From positions 1 through 24,862 of the IMG/VR virus record IMGVR_UViG_3300009124_000099: 24,862 nucleotides of DNA. One strand, written 5' to 3'. Below the pieces are notes generated by a model that did no database searches, had not been told where the DNA came from, and saw only the letters and a list, made by a program, of their open reading frames with translations. Positions 1-9,065 of this stretch are shown in pieces (positions within the stretch are counted from its first letter, which is position 1; each line of letters opens with the position of its first letter). The position numbers and the translations under genes are program-made. The stretch comes from a virus.

Positions 1-3000
1 TTTTCCTGACCATCCGCATTTTCAATTCTATTTGATACTGTCTTAACAGAAGCACTAGAAAGATCAACAACTGGTGACAAGTGAGAAACGGATGAAGATA
101 ATTCCATCTTATAGGTCAAAGATCTGCTAATGCTATTCAAAGTTTCATTAATTTCAGAAGCAATAACTTTCTGATTATCAAAATAATGTGGTTCATTGAG
201 GAAAGTCTTTTCAAACTCAGTTTGTGAGTATGAAGCGTAGTTTGTTGTTGAAGAATCAACGGGAATGATGTTAGTTGTCTTAACAGACGTATCTAGTTTA
301 GTGCCAGAAACTGTCAAGTAGTGAACTTGTGGATATAGAGTTTCGAATTTTCTGTTGTAAGTAGCATATACATGTCCACCACCAACAGAACTTCTAGATG
401 CCTTGGTGATAGTTCTAATATTATATGAATCAACACCAGAGTTCATCACTTGGAAGAGATTGGTGTTATATGTTTCAGATGGAATACCACCAGTTTCTTT
501 AACTCCTCTAAAGAAGACATAAGAATGACCACTATCTTCAAAACCATTATCTCTGTGGTTAATCTTGATAATGCTGTTGTTATTTCTAAAGAGTTTTGAA
601 GTAGCAATCGATTCTGAAGTTGCATCAGTCTCAACTGGATTCATTTCAAGAAGTTCGTATCCAAGACTTACATTCTTGAGTAACAATTCGGAAGGTCTAG
701 AAATATCAAACTCAGCACGGTAAATTGTAAACTTAAGATCTTGATCTAAATCTTCAGTCCAATTTTCAGTGTTCTGAGACTTATAAAGAGATCCAAGAGA
801 TGGTTGAGTTGTGATTACGGTGCTTGTAGATAGATCAGTCTGTCCTAGAGCAGAAGACCACAACTCATAATCAGTTGAATCTGTTTCAACTACCATAGCA
901 TATTCGGAATCATTCTCTAGATATACAGGATAATCAAAAGCAAAATGTGTTGGAGTAGTAGACTCTGTAAGACCCTCAAAATCGGTTGCTACGCCCATTC
1001 TAACTGCTGGGGTATCGATATTAATAAACGTCTCTACAGTACACCCTCCAGCGCCATTACCAACGCCTTTGATGACTACTGATGGTGCTTCGGTATAACC
1101 AAAACCAGCAATTGATACTTCTGCATTGTAAATTCTACCATCAGATACATTGATCGTAGCAGTTGCCACAGAACCACCAGGAAGTTGTGGACTTTCAATA
1201 GTCAAAACTGCGCTGTCATAATTAGCGCCAGGGTTGGTAACTCTAATTTCAGAAAGTTTACCACTATCCTTAGCAATTGTTAGTTTTAGATCTGTTCCTC
1301 CAGTAGCATTTGCTAATGTTACCGAAGGAATTTCTAGATCCTCATTTTGTAAGAATGAACGACCATTGTGGTTACTTAGGACAAGTGTATATACCTGCTC
1401 ATTTGTCAGTGCGTATACTCCAGTAGAAGAAGGTGTTAGATCAACACCATTCTTATCAATAATCTTAGAGATAGGACCAGAAGCAGCAGAACTAGTTCCT
1501 ACAACATACTCACCTCTGGTAACCAATACGTTGCCAGAAGCATAACACTTAAGATATGTGTTTGGAGTTAAAGTTTTTTCTGTTCCAGGAACAATGTTTT
1601 TGGCGGGTTTGTCAAAGTCAACATTAGTCATGTAAACTCTAACTGGAATATTAGCACTCTTATTCTTAAAGTAAAGATCAGCACCAGTTACAAACACACC
1701 ACCATCAAAGTTTTCGACCTTGAATACTTGTGCTAGTGGGTTGGGTCTTAGTGGGTTATCTGTGTTGCTTTCGACGAACTGAACACCCTCGTTTGACTTA
1801 AAGTAAGATGGTTTGGTGGATACAATGCTAGAAGGATTCTGTGGAAGAATACCTGAAGCATAATACTTAATTTCAGCATAAGTATCTACGTTTGCTTTAT
1901 TCTCATTAGTGCTACTAGAAGTAAATCTAAAGGTTAGTTCACCAGTAGTAAAGCGTAGTTCCTCTGAAGACTCATCATATTCAACGGTATTGGAGTCTCC
2001 AGTCCAAGTAGCATTCTCTCTTGGAGCATATCCAGCAGGGAGTAGAATTAGACCACTAGCATTACCATTCTCATCAGTTATAATCTCTCCATTAAATGCT
2101 GACAGAGAGTTTCCAGCAATACCAGTAAATCTTAAGTCTGGGTTAACCCAACGATTAATATTTCTTCCTTCTAAGAATACCGAAACCTTGGTTAGGGGCT
2201 TGAGTCTTCCAATTACAAATTTGATAGGTCTAGTTCTAGCAAAGAATTGTAGTGATGTTGATACAACATTCTCACCAACTGTCTTAGTTTGGACTCCTTT
2301 TCCTAGTTCGTTATTTTGTGGACTAATGTTAGAGGAACTTCCAACAGAAGCAGACTTAACAGAAGACTTGGCATTAGATGTATTAGTTTCGCCAAGAGAA
2401 TTAATTGATGTAAATGATGGAGATGTTCCAACCCAGTTTACAACAAACGAATTGTGTAGACTGGAGAAACTTTCCTTGGCATTGTCTTTAGCAATAAAGA
2501 TATCAAATAGACTTGTATTTGTATCGACAACCAGTGGTTCTACACTTTGATCGTACCACTGATCAACTTGAGGAGAAACTTCACCCTCTCCAACATATTG
2601 GAATACAACAAATGGATTTGGATTGATTGTCTTAGATGCGAAATCATTACCAAGTAGTTTGAGACTACTATATGGTAAAGTTACGATATCTCCAGATTTT
2701 TGATATCCAGCAACAGATCTTTGATCTTGTCTAGTATTAACTTCTCTGAGAAGAATCGAATCTTCCTTAGATTGTGGTCTTAAAACAGACTGTCTGCTAT
2801 CGATAGCACACTTATAGTCAGCAGAAACAAGATTACCAATGCCGTGAGTTTCAAAATTATCTACAAAGAAACCAGACTTAAATCTATCAAGTCCAATTTC
2901 ATCCTTAACCTGCATATTCAATGCTTGTTGCTCAAGGATACTCAGAGTGGTGTAATACTCTAAACGCTCAATACGCTTCTCAAGTTTTCCAATATCTTTC

Positions 3001-6000
3001 ATCGTATATCTACGATGCTCTACTGGAGTGATCCTTACATCCTTGCTAGTTGTTGTGTATGCTGGAATATAAGCATAGAATAGAGCAACTGCATCCTTGA
3101 CAGGATCTGGTTTAGTTGGATTGAGAGAAGAGTTACCTTCCTTTACAATAAATTCTCCTCTCTTATTGAGGAAGATGCCATCAATACGATCTAGGTACTG
3201 AACCTGACTGAACGAGAATGTGTACTCTAGATTTACATCTGGAGCAGGTGTGCTTGCGACAACAGAACCAGCACCAGTGAAATTACTGTTAGTAACTTCT
3301 AGCGTTGAAGTGTCTTGATATCCAGCAACAATTGTTGAAGTATTTACTTTTGGTCTGAAATCAATAACATTCTTCAGTTCTACATTTCCAAGAGTAGATG
3401 AGTTAAATGTTGGAATTTCGTCTTCGAGAACACCAGCTTCGTGTAGGTAACTATCGATAGTTACAAAGTCTCCCTGAGAATGTTCAAAGTAATCAAAAGC
3501 AATTACAATTTGTCCTACAGTTGGTTCAAATCCTGGTTTTAGAACAATTCTTGAAACATCATAGATTGTGTCTCTCTGTCCATTGTCAAACGTAAATCTA
3601 TTAGTTACATCAGTTCCAGAAACTAGATTTCCTGCGCTATCAATTTCGGGTGGTTGTGTACTAGTTCCCTCATAAACATAACGTAGTCTGTATGCATCGG
3701 AGAATGATAGAGTTTCTACAACGTCGCTATCATAGTCAGTTCCTCTGAAAGGAATGACTCTATCGCCAGCAGAATCAACGACAATACGCTTGTTCTTGAT
3801 AGCAGTTTTGAGTCTTGGTTTCGCATTAGAAACTTCTAGAGTTGCTGTGAGTTTTAACTCAGGAGCAACGTAATTTGCTTCGCCAGCAAAGTTGGTGTTG
3901 AAATATGAAGTTGGTAGTTGGAACGTAATGCTACCAGAAGTCAATCCACTGGATGTGTCGGTAGCAGATACAATCTCAACATTATCTTCATCGATGTAAA
4001 CAATGTCTCCATCTTCAACCAGATCAGCACTGTTCTTATTCAAGACAGTAACAATGTAGTTCTTTTCGTTGAATGAAGTAAACCTTTGTGTTCCAAATGG
4101 CAATTGGGCAGCGAATGTGATAATACCACCACCAGTTGATCCAGCAGTAACAAAGTCTCTTCTAAAGAAGTATTTGATCTTGGTGTCTTCTGTACCAGCA
4201 GAAATTTTCTGAACCTGCTTGCTTCCTGTTGGGAATAGAAGTGTTCCTGAGTTTGGATTCTTAACTCTTGGACGAAGAAGAACAACACTGGTACTAGTTA
4301 CATCATCATAAAGTGTCTCGTCAATATAAATTCTGGTCTTGGCAGATCCTTTTTGGATAGTTGCGTATTGTACAACTGCTCTGATAACATTATTAGACGC
4401 ATCAGAGAATTGAATTAAATCGCCTTGCTGAACAACACTGCTGGCATCAGCACTAAAACTTGTAGATTCAAGGAACTTTGTTCCTTTAGAACCAAAGAAT
4501 GTGAAGTCAGTTACAGATGAAACATTAGCGAAGTCTCTGTCATCAACTACAGCATCCGCAGTAAAGTTATTGGCATTACCAGATCCATAAGAAGCACCAA
4601 AAGATTTTACATTTTGTGGTGTGTATGTAGTAACAGTATTTCTGTTAAGAACAGGAATAATAACGGCAGATGTTGTTGGTGTAGTTTCTCCAGAATTAAC
4701 TGTAATTACTGGTGGTTTTGAGTATTCACCAGCAAAAGAAACTCTGTCAATGATATCAACTCTGTAGATACCTTGACCATTGAAACCAAGTTCTACTTGG
4801 GATTGGTCATACTCTACGCCATCAACAACAATAGTAGAAGTTGATGGGTATCCTAATCCTCTTTCTTGTACAACAAAATGGGAGATTGTATTTTCTTTTG
4901 CGATCTTTACAAGATTGCCTGCTTCGTCTCTAACTGTTTCTCCAGGAACAAACTTTCCAGAAAGAGTTTTAACAAATAAGATTTTACCCGTTGAGTAAAC
5001 TCCATTTGGAGATCCTTCTACTACACCATAAGCACCACTGGTCAATCCATATACATACTCACCAACACCATATGAATTAGTTGGTACTACAGATTCTAGA
5101 GTAATTCTTGTAAAGAATTGGGGATCAAAATATGATAATCCAAACTTAGCAGTATAAGCACTACCACCTTCTGCCAATGTTCCTTTGGAAATAACAATAT
5201 CAGAGTCTGGATTAAAACCAGCACCTCTCTCTTCCAAATAGAAATTGCTTGGTTTTGCAGTTCCGATTACAGGAGTAATAGTATCGCTGTAATCAACTAC
5301 ATTAGCAAAAATTGTTGATGCTAAATCTTCTTTCTCATCTCCAATTGCGTCTGCTTGTGTCAAGAAGACTTTTCTATTCTTTCCTTGTGAACTTTCATCA
5401 TACTCTTTGAAGATATTTTCTAGGTCACTCTTAGTACCAGCAATAGTTACTTCTAAAAATCTAGACTCTTCAGTAGTTCCTGGATTCTTGAGTGGCTTAA
5501 AGACCTTTGTATATGAAAGAACATCTACGCTACCAACAATATTTGTTCCTGCTCTAGTCTTAACATACCAAAGTTTACTAAAGGTATTTTCTAGATCCGA
5601 AGGTACGATACTAGTAATTGGGATATTTACATCTACAATTTCGAGTGTTACTGTTTTAATACCTGTATTGGTATCAAAATACTGACCTCTTCTAGAAACT
5701 GTTTGACGATAGTTTGTGGTTGATTCGGTATTACTGAGACCAACATAACCATCGTTAAACAGAGAATACAAATATACTGTTGGGTATGCTGTAAGTTGTG
5801 ATCCTTCTTTATTCAGAGGAACACTGCCATATACATTACTAATAGTATAAGTTGGTAGACCTTTTGTTTTAAGAGTTACATTGTCAGTGCTGAGACTTTC
5901 TCTTGCTTTGTTAATTTCAAGATACTTAGTTTCTTTATTTACAATTTCATATCCTCTAATATATGCTTTACCAGGACCAATACTGGCAATCATTTTTCTA

Positions 6001-7103
6001 CCAGCTTCTCCAGCAGAAAGACCATTATAAAGACCAAACTCATCGGCAGCATAGAGACCTCTATTGCTATCTTTCTGAGCATACTCTCTAATATCAACAG
6101 AGAAGTCTTGTACTACATAATCACCGCTCTCATCAAAAGTTCTTCTTGCTAGAGTCTGCTCTAGCACACTGTAATCAGCAGGAGTTACTTTTCTCTGTAC
6201 AACTCCGCGATTTACAGTAATAAGTTGAATGAAGTTCTTATCTGTGATAGCATCTAGAGCAAACTCTTTGAGTTCTAGACTAATTCTTAGTCTGTGAGCT
6301 CCAGGTGCTGTGTAGTTAGAAGAACCAATAGCATTGTCATAAAGAGATGAGTCTTCTTCTGGAGTTACAACCTCTTCTTTGATTGTAAATCCAACTTTTG
6401 CGGAAGGTTTATTGTAGTATTCGTCGATAACGAGGAGTTGTGCATCGTTACGGACGAAATATCCATTAACAAAATAGATACCTTCTTCTACCTTTACAGC
6501 AGAAGCATAACCCATAGCTGGACTTTCTAGAGAAGTTACAGCACCAGTATCTGGATTGGTTACATTAATACTAGTTGGTAAAACACTACCATCTGTTCCA
6601 ACAACCATTAATGGAGTATTGACACCATCAACGACTTCTAAAGTTTCGCCTTGGCGGAAAGTAGTTTCAGCATTAGAATTGCCACTATTTTGATAACTTA
6701 CAAATAAAGTATCTGAAGCAATTTCTGTTGCTATATTTGCCGATAATATATTAGCAACAACACCAGAAGTTAAACCACGCAGTTGGAGACCAATTAACTG
6801 AGTGATATCATACTTTCTGTATACAATGTCATCTCCCTCAGAAATAGCAACTTCTGAAACAGAAGATAACTTAACATAGTCTAGTTTTGTATTAAGACCA
6901 ACCTCACCAGGAATAACTAGTTCTCCCTGCTTGAAAGCATACTTACCAAAACTTTCAACCTGATTTTGAAGAATAGATTGTAGTTGTGTTAATTCTCTAC
7001 CTTGTATGGAGTACCCAGGACGGAAAAGAATCTTATAAAAATTCTTGCTCGCGTCAAAGTCCTCGTAGTAAGGATTTACATTTAGGTTAGTCTTCTGAGG
7101 CAT
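1..7103 (-). CDS. DUF4815-type giant virion structural protein (3' end beyond the window)
   Basis: The frame is open from ATG at 7103 to the left edge: 2,367 codons with no stop, and the C-terminus lies outside the window. I read the translation through and found it continuous. The N-terminus (NPYYEDFDASKNFYKILFRP at residues 10-29, then PGYSIQGRELTQLQSILQ) is the hallmark of the DUF4815 family, known to me from cyanophage and pelagiphage structural proteins. A second family signature, KLEKRIERLEYYTTLSILE, is a likely coiled coil near residues 1365-1390. The rest is beta-rich, Ser/Thr/Asn-rich sequence with GxGY repeats (for example GFGYTEAPSVVIKG near residue 2000). GGAG lies 4 nt before the ATG. 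The gene follows the gp8 terminator, so it is probably a separate late unit. The likely role is a baseplate-periphery or fibre-like virion protein; its exact position in the particle is unknown. Confidence 0.9.
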   Translation of the reverse strand, partial: MPQKTNLNVNPYYEDFDASKNFYKILFRPGYSIQGRELTQLQSILQNQVESFGKYAFKQGELVIPGEVGLNTKLDYVKLSSVSEVAISEGDDIVYRKYDITQLIGLQLRGLTSGVVANILSANIATEIASDTLFVSYQNSGNSNAETTFRQGETLEVVDGVNTPLMVVGTDGSVLPTSINVTNPDTGAVTSLESPAMGYASAVKVEEGIYFVNGYFVRNDAQLLVIDEYYNKPSAKVGFTIKEEVVTPEEDSSLYDNAIGSSNYTAPGAHRLRISLELKEFALDAITDKNFIQLITVNRGVVQRKVTPADYSVLEQTLARRTFDESGDYVVQDFSVDIREYAQKDSNRGLYAADEFGLYNGLSAGEAGRKMIASIGPGKAYIRGYEIVNKETKYLEINKARESLSTDNVTLKTKGLPTYTISNVYGSVPLNKEGSQLTAYPTVYLYSLFNDGYVGLSNTESTTNYRQTVSRRGQYFDTNTGIKTVTLEIVDVNIPITSIVPSDLENTFSKLWYVKTRAGTNIVGSVDVLSYTKVFKPLKNPGTTEESRFLEVTIAGTKSDLENIFKEYDESSQGKNRKVFLTQADAIGDEKEDLASTIFANVVDYSDTITPVIGTAKPSNFYLEERGAGFNPDSDIVISKGTLAEGGSAYTAKFGLSYFDPQFFTRITLESVVPTNSYGVGEYVYGLTSGAYGVVEGSPNGVYSTGKILFVKTLSGKFVPGETVRDEAGNLVKIAKENTISHFVVQERGLGYPSTSTIVVDGVEYDQSQVELGFNGQGIYRVDIIDRVSFAGEYSKPPVITVNSGETTPTTSAVIIPVLNRNTVTTYTPQNVKSFGASYGSGNANNFTADAVVDDRDFANVSSVTDFTFFGSKGTKFLESTSFSADASSVVQQGDLIQFSDASNNVIRAVVQYATIQKGSAKTRIYIDETLYDDVTSTSVVLLRPRVKNPNSGTLLFPTGSKQVQKISAGTEDTKIKYFFRRDFVTAGSTGGGIITFAAQLPFGTQRFTSFNEKNYIVTVLNKNSADLVEDGDIVYIDEDNVEIVSATDTSSGLTSGSITFQLPTSYFNTNFAGEANYVAPELKLTATLEVSNAKPRLKTAIKNKRIVVDSAGDRVIPFRGTDYDSDVVETLSFSDAYRLRYVYEGTSTQPPEIDSAGNLVSGTDVTNRFTFDNGQRDTIYDVSRIVLKPGFEPTVGQIVIAFDYFEHSQGDFVTIDSYLHEAGVLEDEIPTFNSSTLGNVELKNVIDFRPKVNTSTIVAGYQDTSTLEVTNSNFTGAGSVVASTPAPDVNLEYTFSFSQVQYLDRIDGIFLNKRGEFIVKEGNSSLNPTKPDPVKDAVALFYAYIPAYTTTSKDVRITPVEHRRYTMKDIGKLEKRIERLEYYTTLSILEQQALNMQVKDEIGLDRFKSGFFVDNFETHGIGNLVSADYKCAIDSRQSVLRPQSKEDSILLREVNTRQDQRSVAGYQKSGDIVTLPYSSLKLLGNDFASKTINPNPFVVFQYVGEGEVSPQVDQWYDQSVEPLVVDTNTSLFDIFIAKDNAKESFSSLHNSFVVNWVGTSPSFTSINSLGETNTSNAKSSVKSASVGSSSNISPQNNELGKGVQTKTVGENVVSTSLQFFARTRPIKFVIGRLKPLTKVSVFLEGRNINRWVNPDLRFTGIAGNSLSAFNGEIITDENGNASGLILLPAGYAPRENATWTGDSNTVEYDESSEELRFTTGELTFRFTSSSTNENKANVDTYAEIKYYASGILPQNPSSIVSTKPSYFKSNEGVQFVESNTDNPLRPNPLAQVFKVENFDGGVFVTGADLYFKNKSANIPVRVYMTNVDFDKPAKNIVPGTEKTLTPNTYLKCYASGNVLVTRGEYVVGTSSAASGPISKIIDKNGVDLTPSSTGVYALTNEQVYTLVLSNHNGRSFLQNEDLEIPSVTLANATGGTDLKLTIAKDSGKLSEIRVTNPGANYDSAVLTIESPQLPGGSVATATINVSDGRIYNAEVSIAGFGYTEAPSVVIKGVGNGAGGCTVETFINIDTPAVRMGVATDFEGLTESTTPTHFAFDYPVYLENDSEYAMVVETDSTDYELWSSALGQTDLSTSTVITTQPSLGSLYKSQNTENWTEDLDQDLKFTIYRAEFDISRPSELLLKNVSLGYELLEMNPVETDATSESIATSKLFRNNNSIIKINHRDNGFEDSGHSYVFFRGVKETGGIPSETYNTNLFQVMNSGVDSYNIRTITKASRSSVGGGHVYATYNRKFETLYPQVHYLTVSGTKLDTSVKTTNIIPVDSSTTNYASYSQTEFEKTFLNEPHYFDNQKVIASEINETLNSISRSLTYKMELSSSVSHLSPVVDLSSASVKTVSNRIENADGQE

Positions 7104-7114
7104 CTTGCTCCGCC

Positions 7115-7142
7115 AAATACTAGTATCTAGTCCCTAGTATTT
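7115..7142 (-). repeat. 9-bp inverted repeat built on three CTAG-containing heptamers in the leader of the DUF4815 gene
   Basis: On the minus strand AAATACTAG and CTAGTATTT form a perfect 9-bp inverted repeat with a 10-nt loop, ending 11 nt before the start codon at 7103. The same segment holds three heptamers in tandem (ATACTAG, GGACTAG, ATACTAG; 7120-7140). The octamer ACTAAATA at its upstream edge is a 6/8 match to the late promoter, and I found no better promoter for this gene. The element could be a leader hairpin near the ribosome binding site or a protein-binding site. The function is not established. Confidence 0.6.
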
Positions 7143-7151
7143 AGTAGAGAT

Positions 7152-7180
7152 AAAAAAAATCCCCCGATCTCTCGGGGGAT
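7152..7180 (-). terminator. Rho-independent terminator after gp8
   Basis: The minus strand reads ATCCCCCGA-GAGA-TCGGGGGAT, a 9-bp perfect stem closed by a GNRA-type GAGA tetraloop, followed at once by a run of T. It begins 19 nt after the gp8 stop codon. The opposite orientation lacks a comparable T run, so it acts on minus-strand transcription. It separates the baseplate wedge genes from the DUF4815 gene. Confidence 0.95.
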
Positions 7181-7198
7181 TATTAGAAGTCTGATAAA

Positions 7199-9010
7199 TC
7201 AGAACTCGATGACTAGTTTGATATCTTCAATCTGGTCAGGAGCACGAGTAATGAGACGGCGGTTTTCAATGTAGATAACCTCACCAGAATTATTTTCAAT
7301 CTCTGGAGTTGCTAAACCAGCAGCAAACGTTACTCCAAGAGAAGTGTTTGCGTAACCAGTTGCCACATTACCAGCAGCAGCAGATTGACCACCAGTAATG
7401 GCGTTTGCTCCATTGCTCTCAAATGCTCTTACAACACCTTGATCGGTGTGAGCATCGTTTGTTTGGATGTACTTAAGAATACCATCGGTTGTAGAACCAG
7501 AGTCTAGAGTCCAAGAAACAACAGTGCCATAAGCAGTACCATCAGTTACAGTCTGACTAATTCTCTCGTCGGGAATAAAGTCGGCAGTTGCTCCATCAAT
7601 TTTAACTGCTCTTAGACCAGAGAGGGTATCACCTGTTGCGAAAGTTGTAGTTCCCCAATTAAATGGATCTTTGATAATGCCGATACGACGGAAGTCATTA
7701 TCAACAGGGAAGTCGCCAGAACCTTCAGCATAAGTGAGGCGAATGTTTGTCATTACGCGCTTACCATTGAGTTCTGTCTCGTGATCAGAACCATGACCAC
7801 CCTGAGGAGGCATGACAACTTCAAGAGCACCAGTAGCACCAGCAGCCGTTGCTACAGCAGATGTGAGTGCTTGATCTGAGTAAAGGTTGCCATTTCCTAG
7901 GAGGACGTTAGCATAAGTGTAGCCAGATCCACGTACTACTACGGAAGCAGAGGTGATTGTACCAGATCCATCGGTAGCAAACTCAACAACACCACCAGTT
8001 CCATCACCTTTGATGCTGGTGTAAAGAGTTTGAGATGCGGGTAGGTTGTTGCCACCATCTTCGATCAGAACAACATCCAATGCTCCAGCAACAGCAAGAC
8101 CTTCTACAGCAACTCTAGAAGGTTGTGCTGGAAGAACAATTGGCATGAAGTCTGAAGAAAGGAACTTCAGAACATCATCAGTTGGGATGGTGTACATGTG
8201 CTTCCAGATGTAACCAGCACCAGTGGTTTCTGTATAGAGTCCAGTACCAGCATCATAGTTGCCTCCAGTTGTTAGAGGCTCTTCGGTTGCGTTCTGACCA
8301 GTAGCATTTGCTGGATTCTCTCCATTGTAGAGACACTTGAATACTTCATAGTTGGAGTTCATTACATAAAACTTAGCATCAGCAATTCTGTCTTGACCAG
8401 TTGCGGTTTGTTTGCCAATTTGACCACCGCCACCTGGGGTAGCGGAATAGTCAGGTTTCCACATGTCATACTTAGGATTAGCAACTAGATCCCAGTTATA
8501 ACGGCGAATAACAGTTCTTGCGAAAGAGTTAGTAATACGCTTAGCAGCAATAATTTCGTCGTAAAGACCAATCTTTTCTCTTTGGTTATCGAGAGGGAGG
8601 GGAGGAACGTCTTCAGTACTGTAACGATAAACACCAGTGGTTGCTATAGCACCAGTATCGGATGATCCACCATCAGCGGTCTCTTTTAGAGCACTGCCGA
8701 GAGGAGGAACAGAATTAACACCGCTGCTGCCAAAAACGTCGGTTAACAGAAGGGCACTATCATAAACGGCAGAAACAGTGGCGCGGAATGCGGTGGAACC
8801 ATATGTTCCAATATACACTTCGTTCCCTACTGTGAAGTTAGTTGCTGACTTAGAGTAAACTTCTAAGTATGCCTTCCAGGGTTGGGGTCGTCCAACGAAG
8901 AAATACATCCTTGAACGCTCGGCACTAGTGTCAGTAGCACCTTCAGTTAGCGATTCGAGGAATTGCTTCGCATTAAAAATTCTAAACTTATCAGAGATAA
9001 TAGCAGCCAT
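7199..9010 (-). CDS. 8: Baseplate wedge protein gp8
   Basis: This 603-aa protein matches remembered T4 gp8 features: an N-terminal FNAKQFLESLTE followed by MYFFVGRPQPW (T4: MFLGRQTPW); RRYNWDLVANPKYDMW near residue 170 (T4 has HNWVSGTVYDMY); FYVMNSNYEVFKCLYNG near 215-231; and YIWKHMYTIPTDDVLKFLSS near 268-287 (T4 YKWKYMYTVPADDALKF). T4 gp8 is 334 aa, so this version is nearly doubled. The extra sequence is mainly C-terminal and includes a GSGYTYANVLLGNG beta repeat near residues 360-375. gp8 dimers sit in the T4 baseplate wedge beside gp7 and gp10. The gene follows the gp7-position giant, as in T4 (6-7-8), with its own late promoters and a terminator after it. There is no strong Shine-Dalgarno; GGAA lies about 10 nt before ATG. 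Confidence 0.95.
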   Translation of the reverse strand: MAAIISDKFRIFNAKQFLESLTEGATDTSAERSRMYFFVGRPQPWKAYLEVYSKSATNFTVGNEVYIGTYGSTAFRATVSAVYDSALLLTDVFGSSGVNSVPPLGSALKETADGGSSDTGAIATTGVYRYSTEDVPPLPLDNQREKIGLYDEIIAAKRITNSFARTVIRRYNWDLVANPKYDMWKPDYSATPGGGGQIGKQTATGQDRIADAKFYVMNSNYEVFKCLYNGENPANATGQNATEEPLTTGGNYDAGTGLYTETTGAGYIWKHMYTIPTDDVLKFLSSDFMPIVLPAQPSRVAVEGLAVAGALDVVLIEDGGNNLPASQTLYTSIKGDGTGGVVEFATDGSGTITSASVVVRGSGYTYANVLLGNGNLYSDQALTSAVATAAGATGALEVVMPPQGGHGSDHETELNGKRVMTNIRLTYAEGSGDFPVDNDFRRIGIIKDPFNWGTTTFATGDTLSGLRAVKIDGATADFIPDERISQTVTDGTAYGTVVSWTLDSGSTTDGILKYIQTNDAHTDQGVVRAFESNGANAITGGQSAAAGNVATGYANTSLGVTFAAGLATPEIENNSGEVIYIENRRLITRAPDQIEDIKLVIEF

Positions 9011-9044
9011 TGGTTTTCTGTTCCGACGTAATTTGTGCCTGAGT

Positions 9045-9058
9045 TATTTATATTTATA
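9045..9058 (-). promoter_or_regulatory. Two overlapping T4-type late promoters upstream of gp8
   Basis: On the minus strand the 14-mer TATAAATATAAATA contains two perfect copies of the T4 late promoter octamer TATAAATA, offset by 6 nt (9051-9058 and 9045-9052). It lies in the 55-nt gap between the giant gene's stop and the gp8 ATG, 35-48 nt before that ATG. In T4 such sites are read by host polymerase with gp55 and the gp45 clamp. No -35 element is needed, and I see no good one. Confidence 0.85.
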
Positions 9059-9065
9059 GCAATAT

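Noticed and set aside
1234-1545. A 103-codon plus-strand open frame
   Set aside because: Antisense to the same gene, with no supporting start signal or recognisable product.
1909-2550. A 213-codon plus-strand open frame
   Set aside because: It lies wholly opposite the DUF4815 gene, whose translation is continuous and matches a known family. There is no ribosome site, and the product is low-complexity Leu/Ser/Val-rich sequence typical of antisense frames.
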